NCBI GenBank assembly: GCA_964584755.1
Contig: CAZPAV010000026.1
Location: forward strand, 1 to 39,048
Direction: 5' to 3'
DNA from: CAZPAV01 sp964584755
GTDB taxonomy: Bacteria > Actinomycetota > Acidimicrobiia > Spongiisociales > UBA5794
Length of the DNA: 39,048 bases
The notes beneath the pieces were generated by a model that saw only the letters and a program-made list of their open reading frames with translations, searched no databases and was not told where the DNA came from. The first letter of the stretch is position 1; each line of letters begins with the position of its first letter. This document shows positions 15,444 to 23,458 of the stretch, one piece after another. The position numbers were made by a program, and so were the translations under genes.

Positions 15444-16921
15444 CCGACCTCGCCGACCTCACCATCGCCACCGCCGCCGCCGGGCTGCGGGCCGGCGAGT
15501 TCACCGCCGTCGACCTCCTCGAGGCCGTGGTGCGACGCGCCGCCTTCAGCGAATCCCACCTCCACGCCTTCCTCACCCTCGACCGGGACGGGTCACGCCG
15601 CGCCGCCGCGGCCGCCGACGCCGCCCTCGCCGCCGGGGAGGACCGCGGTCCCCTCCACGGCATCCCCCTCGCCCTCAAGGACAACCTCTGCACCCGCGGC
15701 GTGGAGACGACCTGCGCCTCGCAGATCCTCGCCGGCTGGGTCCCCCCCTACGACGCCACCGTCGTCGCCCGGCTCCGCGACGCCGGCGCGGTCCTCCTCG
15801 GCAAGACGAACCTCGACGAGTTCGCCATGGGCTCCTCCACCGAGAACTCCGGGTACGGACCGACCCGCAACCCCTGGGACACCGACCGGGTCCCCGGCGG
15901 ATCCTCCGGCGGCTCCGCCGCCTCCGTCGCCGTCGGCTCCGCCCTCGGGGCGCTCGGCTCCGACACCGGTGGGTCCATCCGTCAGCCCGCCGCCCTCACC
16001 GGCATCGTCGGGATGAAGCCCACCTACGGCCTCGTCAGCCGGTACGGCCTCGTCGCCTTCGCCTCCTCCCTCGACCAGATCGGCCCGCTCACCCGAACCG
16101 TCGGCGACGCCGCCGACCTGCTCGCCGCCGTCGCCGGCTGGGACCCCCACGACGCCACCAGCTACCGCGGCGACGTCCCGGACCCCCGCCGCTCCCTCGA
16201 GACGGGCGTGCGCGGGGTGCGCATCGGGGTGGTGACCGAGCTCATGGCAGAGGGCATCGCCCCCGAGGTCCTCGCCGCCACCCGGGCCACGATCGACCGG
16301 CTCGCCGACGCCGGCGCCGAGGTCGTCGACGTCTCCCTCCCCGCCACCGAGTACGCCCTCAGCGCCTACTACCTCATCGCCCCCGCCGAGTGCTCGGCGA
16401 ACCTCGCCCGCTTCGACGGGGTGCGGTACGGGCTGCGGGCGCCCGGGGAGACCGTCGAGGAGATGATGGCCCGCACCCGGGCCGAAGGGTTCGGACCCGA
16501 GGTCATCCGCCGCATCCTCCTCGGCACCTACGCCCTCTCCGCCGGGTACTACGACGCGTTCTACGGCCAGGCCCAGAAGGTCCGCACCCTCGTGCGGCGG
16601 GACTTCGCCGCCGCCTACGAACGGGTCGACGTCCTCGTCTCCCCGACGAGCCCCACCACCGCCTTCCCGCTCGGCGAGCGGGCCGCCGACCCGCTCGCCA
16701 TGTACTTCTCGGACGTCTGCACCATCCCGTCGAACCTCGCCGGCGACCCGGCGATCTCGATTCCGGTGGGTCTCGACGGCGACGGGCTCCCCATCGGCTT
16801 CCAGGTGATGGCCCCCGCCCTGGGGGAGGAGATCCTCTTCCGCGTCGCCGCCGAGGTGGAGCGCCTCGCCGCGTTCACCGCCCGGCCCCGGCTCGCCGTC
16901 TCGGAGGTCATGGCGCCATGA
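15440..16921 (+). CDS. gatA: Glu-tRNA(Gln) amidotransferase subunit A (amidase)
   Basis: The 493-residue subunit belongs to the amidase signature family. It contains the Ser-cisSer-Lys triad: K80 in LALKDNL, S155 in PGGSSGGS and S179 in DTGGSIRQPA, one residue off the numbering of the S. aureus enzyme. It frees ammonia from glutamine, and the ammonia is channelled to GatB. The start at 15440 overlaps the gatC stop; upstream in-frame ATGs would lie within gatC and are rejected. Length and C-terminus are normal. Confidence 0.97.
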   Translation: MTDLADLTIATAAAGLRAGEFTAVDLLEAVVRRAAFSESHLHAFLTLDRDGSRRAAAAADAALAAGEDRGPLHGIPLALKDNLCTRGVETTCASQILAGWVPPYDATVVARLRDAGAVLLGKTNLDEFAMGSSTENSGYGPTRNPWDTDRVPGGSSGGSAASVAVGSALGALGSDTGGSIRQPAALTGIVGMKPTYGLVSRYGLVAFASSLDQIGPLTRTVGDAADLLAAVAGWDPHDATSYRGDVPDPRRSLETGVRGVRIGVVTELMAEGIAPEVLAATRATIDRLADAGAEVVDVSLPATEYALSAYYLIAPAECSANLARFDGVRYGLRAPGETVEEMMARTRAEGFGPEVIRRILLGTYALSAGYYDAFYGQAQKVRTLVRRDFAAAYERVDVLVSPTSPTTAFPLGERAADPLAMYFSDVCTIPSNLAGDPAISIPVGLDGDGLPIGFQVMAPALGEEILFRVAAEVERLAAFTARPRLAVSEVMAP

Positions 16922-18372
16922 CCGGGTGGGAGGCCGTCATCGGGCTCGAGACGCACGTCGAGCTGCAGACCCGCTCGAAGATGTTCTGCGGATGCCGGGT
17001 CGACTTCGGCGAGGAGCCGAACACCGCGTGCTGTCCCGTCTGCCTGGCGCTCCCCGGGGCGCTCCCGGTCGCCAACGAGGAGGCCATCGAGCGCATCCTG
17101 CGCATCGGCGCCGCGCTCGACTGCGAGCTCGCCGAGACGTCGCTCTTCTACCGGAAGAACTACTTCTACCCCGACCTCCCGAAGAACTACCAGATCAGCC
17201 AGTACACCTACCCGCTGTGCGTCGGCGGCCACCTCGACGTCGACGTCGACGGCGAGACGGTCCGGATCGGGATCACCCGCGTCCACATGGAGGAGGACAC
17301 CGGCAAGAGCCTCCACGTCGGCGGCGGCGGGGGCGGCCGCATCCACGACGCCGAGCACACCCTCCTCGACTTCAACCGGGCCGGGGTGCCCCTCGTCGAG
17401 ATCGTCACCGAGCCCGACATCCGCACCCCCGAGCAGGCCCGGGCGTACGGCGCCGAGCTGCAGCGCATCGTCCGCGCCCTCGGCGTCTCCGACGCCCGCC
17501 TCGAGGAGGGCTCGATGCGCTTCGACGCCAACGTCTCGGTGCGGCCCCAAGGCAGCACCGAGCTCGGCACCCGCACCGAGGTGAAGAACATGAACTCGCT
17601 CCGGTCCCTGCAACGGGCCGTCGCCTACGAGATCGAGCGCCAGATCGGCGTCCTCGAGGCGGGCGGGCGGATCGTCCAGGAGACCCGCCACTGGAACGAG
17701 TCCACCGGGGCGACGATCACCATGCGGGTCAAGGAGGAGTCCGAGGACTACCGCTACTTCCAGGAGCCCGACCTCCTCCCCCTCCACATCGACGGCGCCT
17801 GGCAGGCCCGGGTCCGGGCGGCCCTCCCCGAGCTGCCGGCGCGGCGGCGGCGGCGGTACCGGAACCTCGGGATCGACCCCACCACCGCCGGGGTCCTCGT
17901 CGACCAGCCCGAGCTCGCCGCGCTCTTCGAAGCCGCCGTGGAGGAGGGCGCCGACGCCCGCACCGTGGCCTCCTGGCTCACCGGCGAGGTCGTCGCCTAC
18001 CTGCGCCGCCGGGAGACGGAGCTGGCCGCCACACATCTCACCGCCGGCCACCTCGTCGCGCTCGCCGCCATGGTCGCCGCCGGCGAGCTCTCCGCCACCG
18101 CCGCCAAGGAGGTCCTCGCCGGGGTCCTCGCCGGCGAGGGCACCCCCGCCGAGGTGGCGGAGTCCCGCGACCTCCTCCAGATCTCCGACACCGGCGCCCT
18201 CGAGGCCGAGGTCGACGCCGCCATCGCCGCCCACGCCGACGCCTTCGCCAAGCTCCAGGCGGGGGACATGCGACCCGTCGGGTTCCTCGTCGGACAGGTC
18301 ATGCGGGCCACCGGCGGGAAGGCCGACCCCCGCCTCGTCCAGGAGATCCTGCGGCGTCGCGCCGCACGGTGA
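16918..18372 (+). CDS. gatB: Glu-tRNA(Gln) amidotransferase subunit B
   Basis: This 484-residue subunit activates the Glu (or Asp) carboxylate on mischarged tRNA and amidates it. It shows GLETHVELQT at the N-terminus, the zinc cysteines (C24, C26, C39, C42), YRKNYFYPDLPKNYQISQY, and a C-terminal helical YqeY-like tail domain that contacts the tRNA (about residues 330-484, ending QEILRRR). The ATG at 16918 overlaps the gatA stop. With gltX and tRNA-Gln elsewhere in the window, this fits the indirect Gln-tRNA route. No GlnRS is seen here. Confidence 0.97.
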   Translation: MTGWEAVIGLETHVELQTRSKMFCGCRVDFGEEPNTACCPVCLALPGALPVANEEAIERILRIGAALDCELAETSLFYRKNYFYPDLPKNYQISQYTYPLCVGGHLDVDVDGETVRIGITRVHMEEDTGKSLHVGGGGGGRIHDAEHTLLDFNRAGVPLVEIVTEPDIRTPEQARAYGAELQRIVRALGVSDARLEEGSMRFDANVSVRPQGSTELGTRTEVKNMNSLRSLQRAVAYEIERQIGVLEAGGRIVQETRHWNESTGATITMRVKEESEDYRYFQEPDLLPLHIDGAWQARVRAALPELPARRRRRYRNLGIDPTTAGVLVDQPELAALFEAAVEEGADARTVASWLTGEVVAYLRRRETELAATHLTAGHLVALAAMVAAGELSATAAKEVLAGVLAGEGTPAEVAESRDLLQISDTGALEAEVDAAIAAHADAFAKLQAGDMRPVGFLVGQVMRATGGKADPRLVQEILRRRAAR

Positions 18373-18373
18373 C

Positions 18374-18811
18374 ATGGACGCGGTGCTGATCCGCGAGACC
18401 CGGGAGCTCCCCGAGATCGACGCGGCCGCCGCCTGGACGCTCGTCGGCGATCTCACCCGCTTCCACGAGTGGTTCCCGGTCCGCCCGATGGGGGACGCCG
18501 TGCCGGCCCTACCCGGGCCCGGGTACGGATTCTCGGTGGCGCTCCGTCCCGGGCTCGGTCCCCGTCGGGCGCTCCGCCTCGACGTCGTCGCCTGGGAGGC
18601 CGGCACCTCCTACCGGTGCGCCGTCGCCGGGCTGCCCCGGGTCGTCGACGCCCGGCTCGGCGTCGCCGTCGAGACCCGCCCCGCGGGGCGGGGGACCCGG
18701 GTCACGCTCACCTTCCGGGCCCGCGCCGAGGGCGCCACCGCCTCCCTCCTGCGACGGAGGATGCGACGGCGGCTGCGTCGCGCCCTCGAGGGGATCGCCC
18801 GCCGGGCGTGA
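18374..18811 (+). CDS. SRPBCC/START-like lipid or ligand-binding fold protein
   Basis: The 145-residue product begins ETRELPEIDAAAAWTLVGDLTRFHEWFP. The AWxxVxDxxxFxEWFP pattern and the alternating beta-strand layout (RLDVVAWEAGTSYRC, then RGTRVTLTFRARAE) are typical of the SRPBCC helix-grip fold (polyketide cyclase/START-like). It follows gatB by a single base and is likely part of that transcript. The C-terminus is very Arg-rich (RRRMRRRLRRAL). The ligand is unknown. Confidence 0.75.
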   Translation: MDAVLIRETRELPEIDAAAAWTLVGDLTRFHEWFPVRPMGDAVPALPGPGYGFSVALRPGLGPRRALRLDVVAWEAGTSYRCAVAGLPRVVDARLGVAVETRPAGRGTRVTLTFRARAEGATASLLRRRMRRRLRRALEGIARRA

Positions 18812-18819
18812 GCGCCGGT

Positions 18820-18840
18820 CGCGCCCCTCAGCCGGGCGCG
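18820..18840. terminator. Hairpin across the convergent gatB-operon/DUF983 junction
   Basis: CGCGCCC (18820-18826) pairs perfectly with GGGCGCG (18834-18840) around a 7-base loop. It starts just after the SRPBCC gene and covers the stop region of the DUF983 gene. There is no T-tract; it could serve both directions. Confidence 0.42.
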
Positions 18841-19268
18841 TCGCCGCCGGAGGAGGGACCGTCCTGTCCCACGACCCGCCGCGGGACGCGGGGGATCTCC
18901 GTCTCCGACCAGCGGCGGACGTGGCGCTCCAGCGCCACCCAGGAGGTCCGCGTGAACGGATCGAGCAGCGCGGGGAGCACCAGGGTGAGGACGACCCCGC
19001 CGACGAGGAGCCGCCCCCACGGCACCGCCGGCCAGGTGAGGACCATCCCCGCCACGAGGAGGACGAGGAAGGCCGCCTCGGTGACCCCGGTGTTCACCAT
19101 CACCGCCCCCAGCCAGTACCCGTCCTCGGGAGCGAAGCGGAGGCCACAGGTCGGGCAGGTGTCCACCATCCGCCACCACCGGGGGAACAGGCCACCGCCC
19201 CCGCAGCGGGGACAGCGCAGACGCACGGCGCGGGCGAGTCCCACGGGCAGGGTCGGTGGCGTCGCCAT
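18828..19268 (-). CDS. DUF983 family membrane protein
   Basis: The protein of 146 residues has an N-terminal zinc-ribbon-like pair of CxxC motifs (CPRCGGGGLFPRWW near residue 19, CPTCGLRF near residue 38), then EDGYWLGAVMVN and two or three hydrophobic helices (about residues 50-105). This is the DUF983 layout. Some relatives in Proteobacteria lie near cytochrome oxidase genes, which is not the case here. The ending is polar and acidic/Gly-rich. Its message is probably leaderless (TACCCT 6 bases ahead). Confidence 0.82.
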   Translation of the reverse strand: MATPPTLPVGLARAVRLRCPRCGGGGLFPRWWRMVDTCPTCGLRFAPEDGYWLGAVMVNTGVTEAAFLVLLVAGMVLTWPAVPWGRLLVGGVVLTLVLPALLDPFTRTSWVALERHVRRWSETEIPRVPRRVVGQDGPSSGGDAPG

Positions 19269-19274
19269 CGACCC

Positions 19275-19280
19275 AGGGTA
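19275..19280 (-). promoter_or_regulatory. -10 box TACCCT for the DUF983 gene
   Basis: On the minus strand TACCCT lies 6 bases before the ATG at 19268, with no ribosome binding site between. Confidence 0.5.
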
Positions 19281-19318
19281 CCGGCGGGGGAGCGCCGGGT
19301 CCGACCGCGGCCCGGATC

Positions 19319-19324
19319 TATCCT
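19319..19324 (+). promoter_or_regulatory. -10 box TATCCT for the ABC transporter operon
   Basis: TATCCT lies 9 bases before the ATG at 19334. The short gap and lack of a Shine-Dalgarno point to a leaderless message and support this start over one further upstream. Confidence 0.48.
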
Positions 19325-19333
19325 GTCGCCACG

Positions 19334-20035
19334 ATGGGCTTTCTCCTCGAGACGATCGGTGACGCCGTTCGGACCCTCCTCACCTTCCCCCCCGACCTCG
19401 GAACGGTCGTGTGGCTCACCCTCGTCGTCTCCGGCGCCGCCACCGTCGCCGGGGGCCTGCTCGGGGTCCCCCTCGGCGTCCTCCTCGGCCTGGGCCGGTT
19501 CCGGGGCCGGGGGGCGCTCCTCGCCGCGGTGAACGTCGGCATGGGGATCCCTCCCGTCCTCGCCGGCCTCTTCCTCCTCCTGCTGCTGTGGAACGCCGGC
19601 CCGCTCGGCGCCTGGCACCTCCTCTTCACGCCGGCGGCCATGATCCTCGCCCAGACGCTCCTCGCCGTGCCGATCGCCGCCGGGGTCACCGCCGGCGCGG
19701 TGGGGAACCTCTCCGCCGACGCCCGCGAGCAGCTCGCCGCCCTGCACCTCCCGGCCCTGCGGCGCGGCCTCCTCGCCGCCGGGGAGGTGCGGGTCGGGAT
19801 CCTCGCCGCGGTCGCCGCCGCCTTCGGCCGGGTCGTCTCCGAGGTGGGGGCGGTCCTCGTCGTCGGCGGCAACATCAAGGGCGAGACCCGGGTCCTCACC
19901 ACCGCCATCGTCCAGGAGGCCCGCCAGGCCCGCTTCGGGAAGGCCATCGCGCTCGGCCTCGTCCTTCTCGCCCTCTCCGTCGCCGTCAACGGCGTGCTCA
20001 CCTGGCTCCAGGTGCGGGAGCGGACCGTTGCCTGA
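19334..20035 (+). CDS. ABC transporter permease, tungstate/molybdate type
   Basis: The permease of 233 residues has about five to six membrane helices and the cytoplasmic coupling loop typical of this class (EQLAALHLPALRRGLLAAGEVRVGILAAV). The late AFGRVVSEVGAVLVVGGNIKGETRVLTTAI segment is the TupB/ModB-like hallmark. The start at MGFLLET is chosen because a -10 box lies just ahead; a longer frame from 19256 would run through that promoter. The stop overlaps the ATPase start by 8 bases. The gene order here is permease, ATPase, binding protein. Confidence 0.88.
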   Translation: MGFLLETIGDAVRTLLTFPPDLGTVVWLTLVVSGAATVAGGLLGVPLGVLLGLGRFRGRGALLAAVNVGMGIPPVLAGLFLLLLLWNAGPLGAWHLLFTPAAMILAQTLLAVPIAAGVTAGAVGNLSADAREQLAALHLPALRRGLLAAGEVRVGILAAVAAAFGRVVSEVGAVLVVGGNIKGETRVLTTAIVQEARQARFGKAIALGLVLLALSVAVNGVLTWLQVRERTVA

Positions 20036-21029
20036 CGAGCTGCGCCTCACCGGCCTGCGGTACCCGGGGGACGGCTCGGTCGTCGCCGTCGACGAGCTCC
20101 TCCTCGGCCGCGGGGAGCGCACCGTCCTCTTCGGTCCCAACGGCGCGGGGAAGTCCACCCTGCTGCGCCTCCTCGCCGGGACCCTCCCCGGCGGTCCCGA
20201 TCTCCGCGCCGCCTACCTCCCGCAGCGCCCCTACGCCTTCCGCGGCTCGGCCCGTCGCAACCTCCGCCTCGGCCTCGACGAGGCGGAGGTGCCCCGCGCC
20301 GAGGCGCTCGCCGGCGAGCTGGGCGTGGCGCCGCTCCTCGACGCCCCCGCCCGCTCCCTCTCCGGCGGGGAGCGGCAGCGGCTCGCCCTCGCCCGGGTCC
20401 TCGCCGTCGACGCGCCGCTCGTGCTCCTCGACGAGCCGCTCGCCCCCCTCGACCTGCGGGACCGGGACCGGGTGGCCCGCATCGTCGCCGGCGCCCTCGA
20501 CGGACGGACGAGCCTCGTCGTCAGCCACGACCGGGAGACGGTCGCCATCCTCGGGGAGCGGGTCGCCGTGCTCGTCGACGGCCGCATCCATCAGGCCGGC
20601 ACCGTCGCCGAGGTGTTCACCACCCCCGCCGACGACACCGTCGCCGCCGTGGTGGGCATCGCCAACGTGCTCCCCGGGGTCGTCGAACGCCGGCGCGAGC
20701 CGATGGTGCGGGTTCGCTGCGGCCCGGTGACGATCCGGGGCCGCGGCGACCAGGAGATCGGGGAGCCGGTGAGCGTGCTCTTCGGGGCCGAGGCGGTGAG
20801 CGTCCACAGCGACACGCTCCCCGCCGGATCGCCGCGCAACGTCCTCCCCGGGACCGTCGTCGCCATCCGGGAGGTGGGCCGGCTCCGCGAGATCGTCGCC
20901 GACTGTGGCGTGCCCGTCGTCGCCCTCGTCACCCCCGGCGCCCTCGACGCGCTCGACCTCCACGTCGGCGATCCGGCGACGCTCGCGGTGAAGGCCACCG
21001 CGGTGCGCGTGGTGGGCGCCCCCCGATGA
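20028..21029 (+). CDS. ABC transporter ATP-binding protein, tungstate/molybdate type
   Basis: The 333-residue ATPase has a Walker A motif GPNGAGKST (residues 36-44), Q-loop YLPQRPYAF, signature LSGGERQRLALAR, Walker B LVLLDEPLAPLD, and the H-loop in VVSHDRE. The last roughly 110 residues (from about 225) form a C-terminal regulatory region that resembles TOBE-type oxyanion-binding domains. The start is TTG at 20028, overlapping the permease stop. That rare start would lower its yield relative to the permease. Confidence 0.88.
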   Translation: MPDELRLTGLRYPGDGSVVAVDELLLGRGERTVLFGPNGAGKSTLLRLLAGTLPGGPDLRAAYLPQRPYAFRGSARRNLRLGLDEAEVPRAEALAGELGVAPLLDAPARSLSGGERQRLALARVLAVDAPLVLLDEPLAPLDLRDRDRVARIVAGALDGRTSLVVSHDRETVAILGERVAVLVDGRIHQAGTVAEVFTTPADDTVAAVVGIANVLPGVVERRREPMVRVRCGPVTIRGRGDQEIGEPVSVLFGAEAVSVHSDTLPAGSPRNVLPGTVVAIREVGRLREIVADCGVPVVALVTPGALDALDLHVGDPATLAVKATAVRVVGAPR

Positions 21030-21826
21030 GCCGGCTCGCCCTCCTCGGGGTCGTCGCCGCGCTCCTCCTCGCCTCGTGCGGCGGCGGCGGAACCGAGCGG
21101 GTCGTGGTGGCGGCCGGCACCACCGTCGTCGACTCCGGGCTCCTCGACCGGCTCGTTGCCGTCTACGAGACGGCGCACCCCGACGTCGAGCTCTCCGTCG
21201 TCCCGGCGGGCTCGACCGAGGTGCTCGCCCTCGGGGCCCGTGGCGCCGCCGACCTGCTCCTCAGCCACCTCCCCGCCGCCGAGGAGGAGTTCCTCGCCGC
21301 CCATCCGGACGCCGTCGCCGCCGACGTGTTCACCTCCGGCTTCCTCCTCGTCGGACCCCCGGGCCAGGACGTCGTGCCCCCCGGGACCCCCGTCGTCGAC
21401 GCCTTCGCCCGCATCGCCGCCGCCGGGGCGCCGTTCGTGACCCGCAACGACGGCTCCGGGACGAACGTCAGGGAGCGGACCCTGTGGCGGCTCGCCGGGA
21501 TCGACCCGTCCGGGGAGACGTGGTACGTCGACACCGGGCAGGGCATGGGATTCACCCTCCAGGTCGCCGACCAGCGCGGCGCGTTCACCCTCAGCGAGGC
21601 GGGGGCGTTCACCGCCGCCGCGGCCACGCTCTCCCTGGCCGAGATCGCCGTCACCGACCCCGGCGGCGTCCTCGTCAACCCGTACCGCGGCATCGTCGTC
21701 GACCCGGCCGCCCACCCCGGCGCCCGCCGCTTCCTCACCTGGCTCACCTCGCCGGCGGGCCGGGAGGCGATCCGCGCCGCCGACGAGGAGCTCTTCGGGC
21801 GGCCCGTGTACCGGCCCGCCCCCTGA
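21026..21826 (+). CDS. Tungstate-type substrate-binding lipoprotein
   Basis: The lipoprotein of 266 residues has an N-terminal lipobox LLLASC with C18 as the acylated residue. Its body follows the TupA pattern: GTTVVDSGLLDRLVAVYE, then GARGAADLLLSHLPAAEEEF, RNDGSGTNVRE, TWYVDTGQGMGFTL and ending VNPYRGIVVDP. Known TupA proteins carry a TTTS-type ligand motif at the place that reads GTTVVDS here, so the oxyanion may be tungstate, molybdate or another. The start overlaps the ATPase stop. No molybdopterin genes are nearby. Confidence 0.85.
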   Translation: MSRLALLGVVAALLLASCGGGGTERVVVAAGTTVVDSGLLDRLVAVYETAHPDVELSVVPAGSTEVLALGARGAADLLLSHLPAAEEEFLAAHPDAVAADVFTSGFLLVGPPGQDVVPPGTPVVDAFARIAAAGAPFVTRNDGSGTNVRERTLWRLAGIDPSGETWYVDTGQGMGFTLQVADQRGAFTLSEAGAFTAAAATLSLAEIAVTDPGGVLVNPYRGIVVDPAAHPGARRFLTWLTSPAGREAIRAADEELFGRPVYRPAP

Positions 21827-21848
21827 ACCGAGGGCTCCGGCGGCTCGG

Positions 21849-21854
21849 TACCAT
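21849..21854 (+). promoter_or_regulatory. -10 box TACCAT for serA
   Basis: TACCAT lies 20 bases before the GTG of serA. The ribosome binding site GAGGAGG (about 21864-21870) follows, so this is a leadered start. A short inverted repeat (CCGAG...CTCGG, 21828-21848) sits just upstream. Confidence 0.45.
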
Positions 21855-21874
21855 CCCCGCGACGAGGAGGTGTC

Positions 21875-23458
21875 GTGGAGCGTCCCAAGGTCGTCGTCGC
21901 CGAGACGATCAGCGAGGCGGGGATCGCCGTCCTCGCCGCGCGCTGCGCGGTGGTGGAGGCCACCGGGCTGCCCCGCGACGAGCTGGCGGCACGGCTCGCC
22001 GACGCCGCCGGGCTCGTCGTCCGCTCCGCCACCAAGGTCGACCGGGAGCTCCTCGACGCCGCCCCCCGCCTGCAGGTCGTCGGCCGGGCCGGTATCGGCG
22101 TCGACAACATCGACCTGGAGGCCGCCACCGCCCGCGGGGTCCTCGTCGTCAACGCCCCCGACGCCAACACCATCTCCGCCGCCGAGCACACCCTGGCGCT
22201 GCTCCTCGCCCTCGTGCGGCGCATCCCCGAGGCCGACGCCGGCCTGCACGCCGGCCGCTGGGAGCGGAAACGGCTCCAGGGGATCGAGCTGCACGGCAAG
22301 ACCCTGGGGATCCTCGGCCTGGGGAAGATCGGGACGCTCGTCGCGCAGCGGGCCTCGGCGTTCGGTATGCGCATCGTCGCCTACGACCCGTACGTCGTCC
22401 CCGAACGGGCCCGCCGTCTCGGCGTCACCCTCACCACCCTCGACGAGGTCCTCGCTACGGCCGACATCATCACCATCCACCTGCCCCGCACCCGGGAGAC
22501 CGAGGGGATCCTCGACGCCGCCGCGCTCGCCCGCACCCGCCCCGGCGTGCGCATCCTCAACGTCGCCCGCGGCGGCCTCGTCGACGAGGACGCGCTCGCC
22601 GCGGCGATCGCCTCCGGTCACGTCGCCGGGGCCGCGCTCGACGTCTTCGCCGAGGAGCCGCCGGCGGACAGTCCCCTCCTCGACCTTCCCCAAGTGGTGG
22701 TGACCCCGCACCTCGGGGCGTCGACCCGGGAGGCGCAGGACAAGGCCGGGGTCGCCGTCGCCGAGGCGGTCGTCGACGCGCTCGACGGCCGTCTCGTCCT
22801 CTCGGCGGTGAACCTCGACCTCGGTCGCTCCGTGTCCGACGCGGTGCGGCCCTTCCTCCCGCTCGCCGAGCGGCTCGGCGCCATCTTCGTCGCCCTCGCC
22901 CGCGGCCTCCCCGACGTGCTCACCGTGGAGGTGCGGGGGCGGCTCGCCGAGGACCCGGTCCGCCCCGTCGCCCTCAGCGCCCTCAAGGGCGCCCTCGCCG
23001 CCGTGGAGGAGGGCTCCGTCTCCTACGTCAACGCGCCGCTGCTCGCCGAGCGTCGCGGCGTCACGGTGCGGGAGCACGCCTCGCCCGACACCGCCGGGTA
23101 CCGCTCGGTCGTCGCCGTCTCGGGGACGGTGGCCGGCACCGGCCGGTCGGTGGCGGGGACGATCGTCGACCGCAAGGGGCCCGTCCTCCTCGAGGTCGAC
23201 GGGTACCAGATCGAGCTGCCCATCAGCGAGCACCTCCTCCTCGTCCGCAACGAGGACGTGCCCGGGGTCATCGGACGGATCGGCACCTTCCTCGGTGAGG
23301 AGGGGGTGAACATCGCCGACATGGTCGTCGGCCGGAGCCCGTCGGGCCGGGCGGCGATGATGGGGCTCGCCCTCGACCGTTCCCTCGACGACGCCCAGGT
23401 GGAGGCCATCCGGGACCTCGCCGGGGTCCTCGCCGCCCGCTACGTCGACCTCGTCTGA
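21875..23458 (+). CDS. serA: D-3-phosphoglycerate dehydrogenase SerA
   Basis: The 527-residue product is the long SerA form. It carries the NAD-binding ILGLGKIG (about residues 146-153), catalytic Arg in ARGGLVDED, Glu in DVFAEEPP and His in TPHLGASTREAQ. An ASB intervening domain follows (about 320-450) and a C-terminal ACT domain (residues 455-527, VPGVIGRIGTFLGEEGVNIADM) that normally binds serine for feedback control. It oxidises 3-phosphoglycerate to start serine synthesis. It is a single-gene unit. Its 3' end overlaps the convergent histidine kinase gene by 19 bases. Confidence 0.96.
   Translation: MERPKVVVAETISEAGIAVLAARCAVVEATGLPRDELAARLADAAGLVVRSATKVDRELLDAAPRLQVVGRAGIGVDNIDLEAATARGVLVVNAPDANTISAAEHTLALLLALVRRIPEADAGLHAGRWERKRLQGIELHGKTLGILGLGKIGTLVAQRASAFGMRIVAYDPYVVPERARRLGVTLTTLDEVLATADIITIHLPRTRETEGILDAAALARTRPGVRILNVARGGLVDEDALAAAIASGHVAGAALDVFAEEPPADSPLLDLPQVVVTPHLGASTREAQDKAGVAVAEAVVDALDGRLVLSAVNLDLGRSVSDAVRPFLPLAERLGAIFVALARGLPDVLTVEVRGRLAEDPVRPVALSALKGALAAVEEGSVSYVNAPLLAERRGVTVREHASPDTAGYRSVVAVSGTVAGTGRSVAGTIVDRKGPVLLEVDGYQIELPISEHLLLVRNEDVPGVIGRIGTFLGEEGVNIADMVVGRSPSGRAAMMGLALDRSLDDAQVEAIRDLAGVLAARYVDLV

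Noticed and set aside
23440..23458. The serA/kinase overlap as a sign of a wrong reading frame or sequencing error
   Set aside because: Both reading frames end normally. SerA has a complete ACT domain and the kinase has a complete ATPase domain before its Pro/Gly tail, so a tail-to-tail overlap is the simpler reading.
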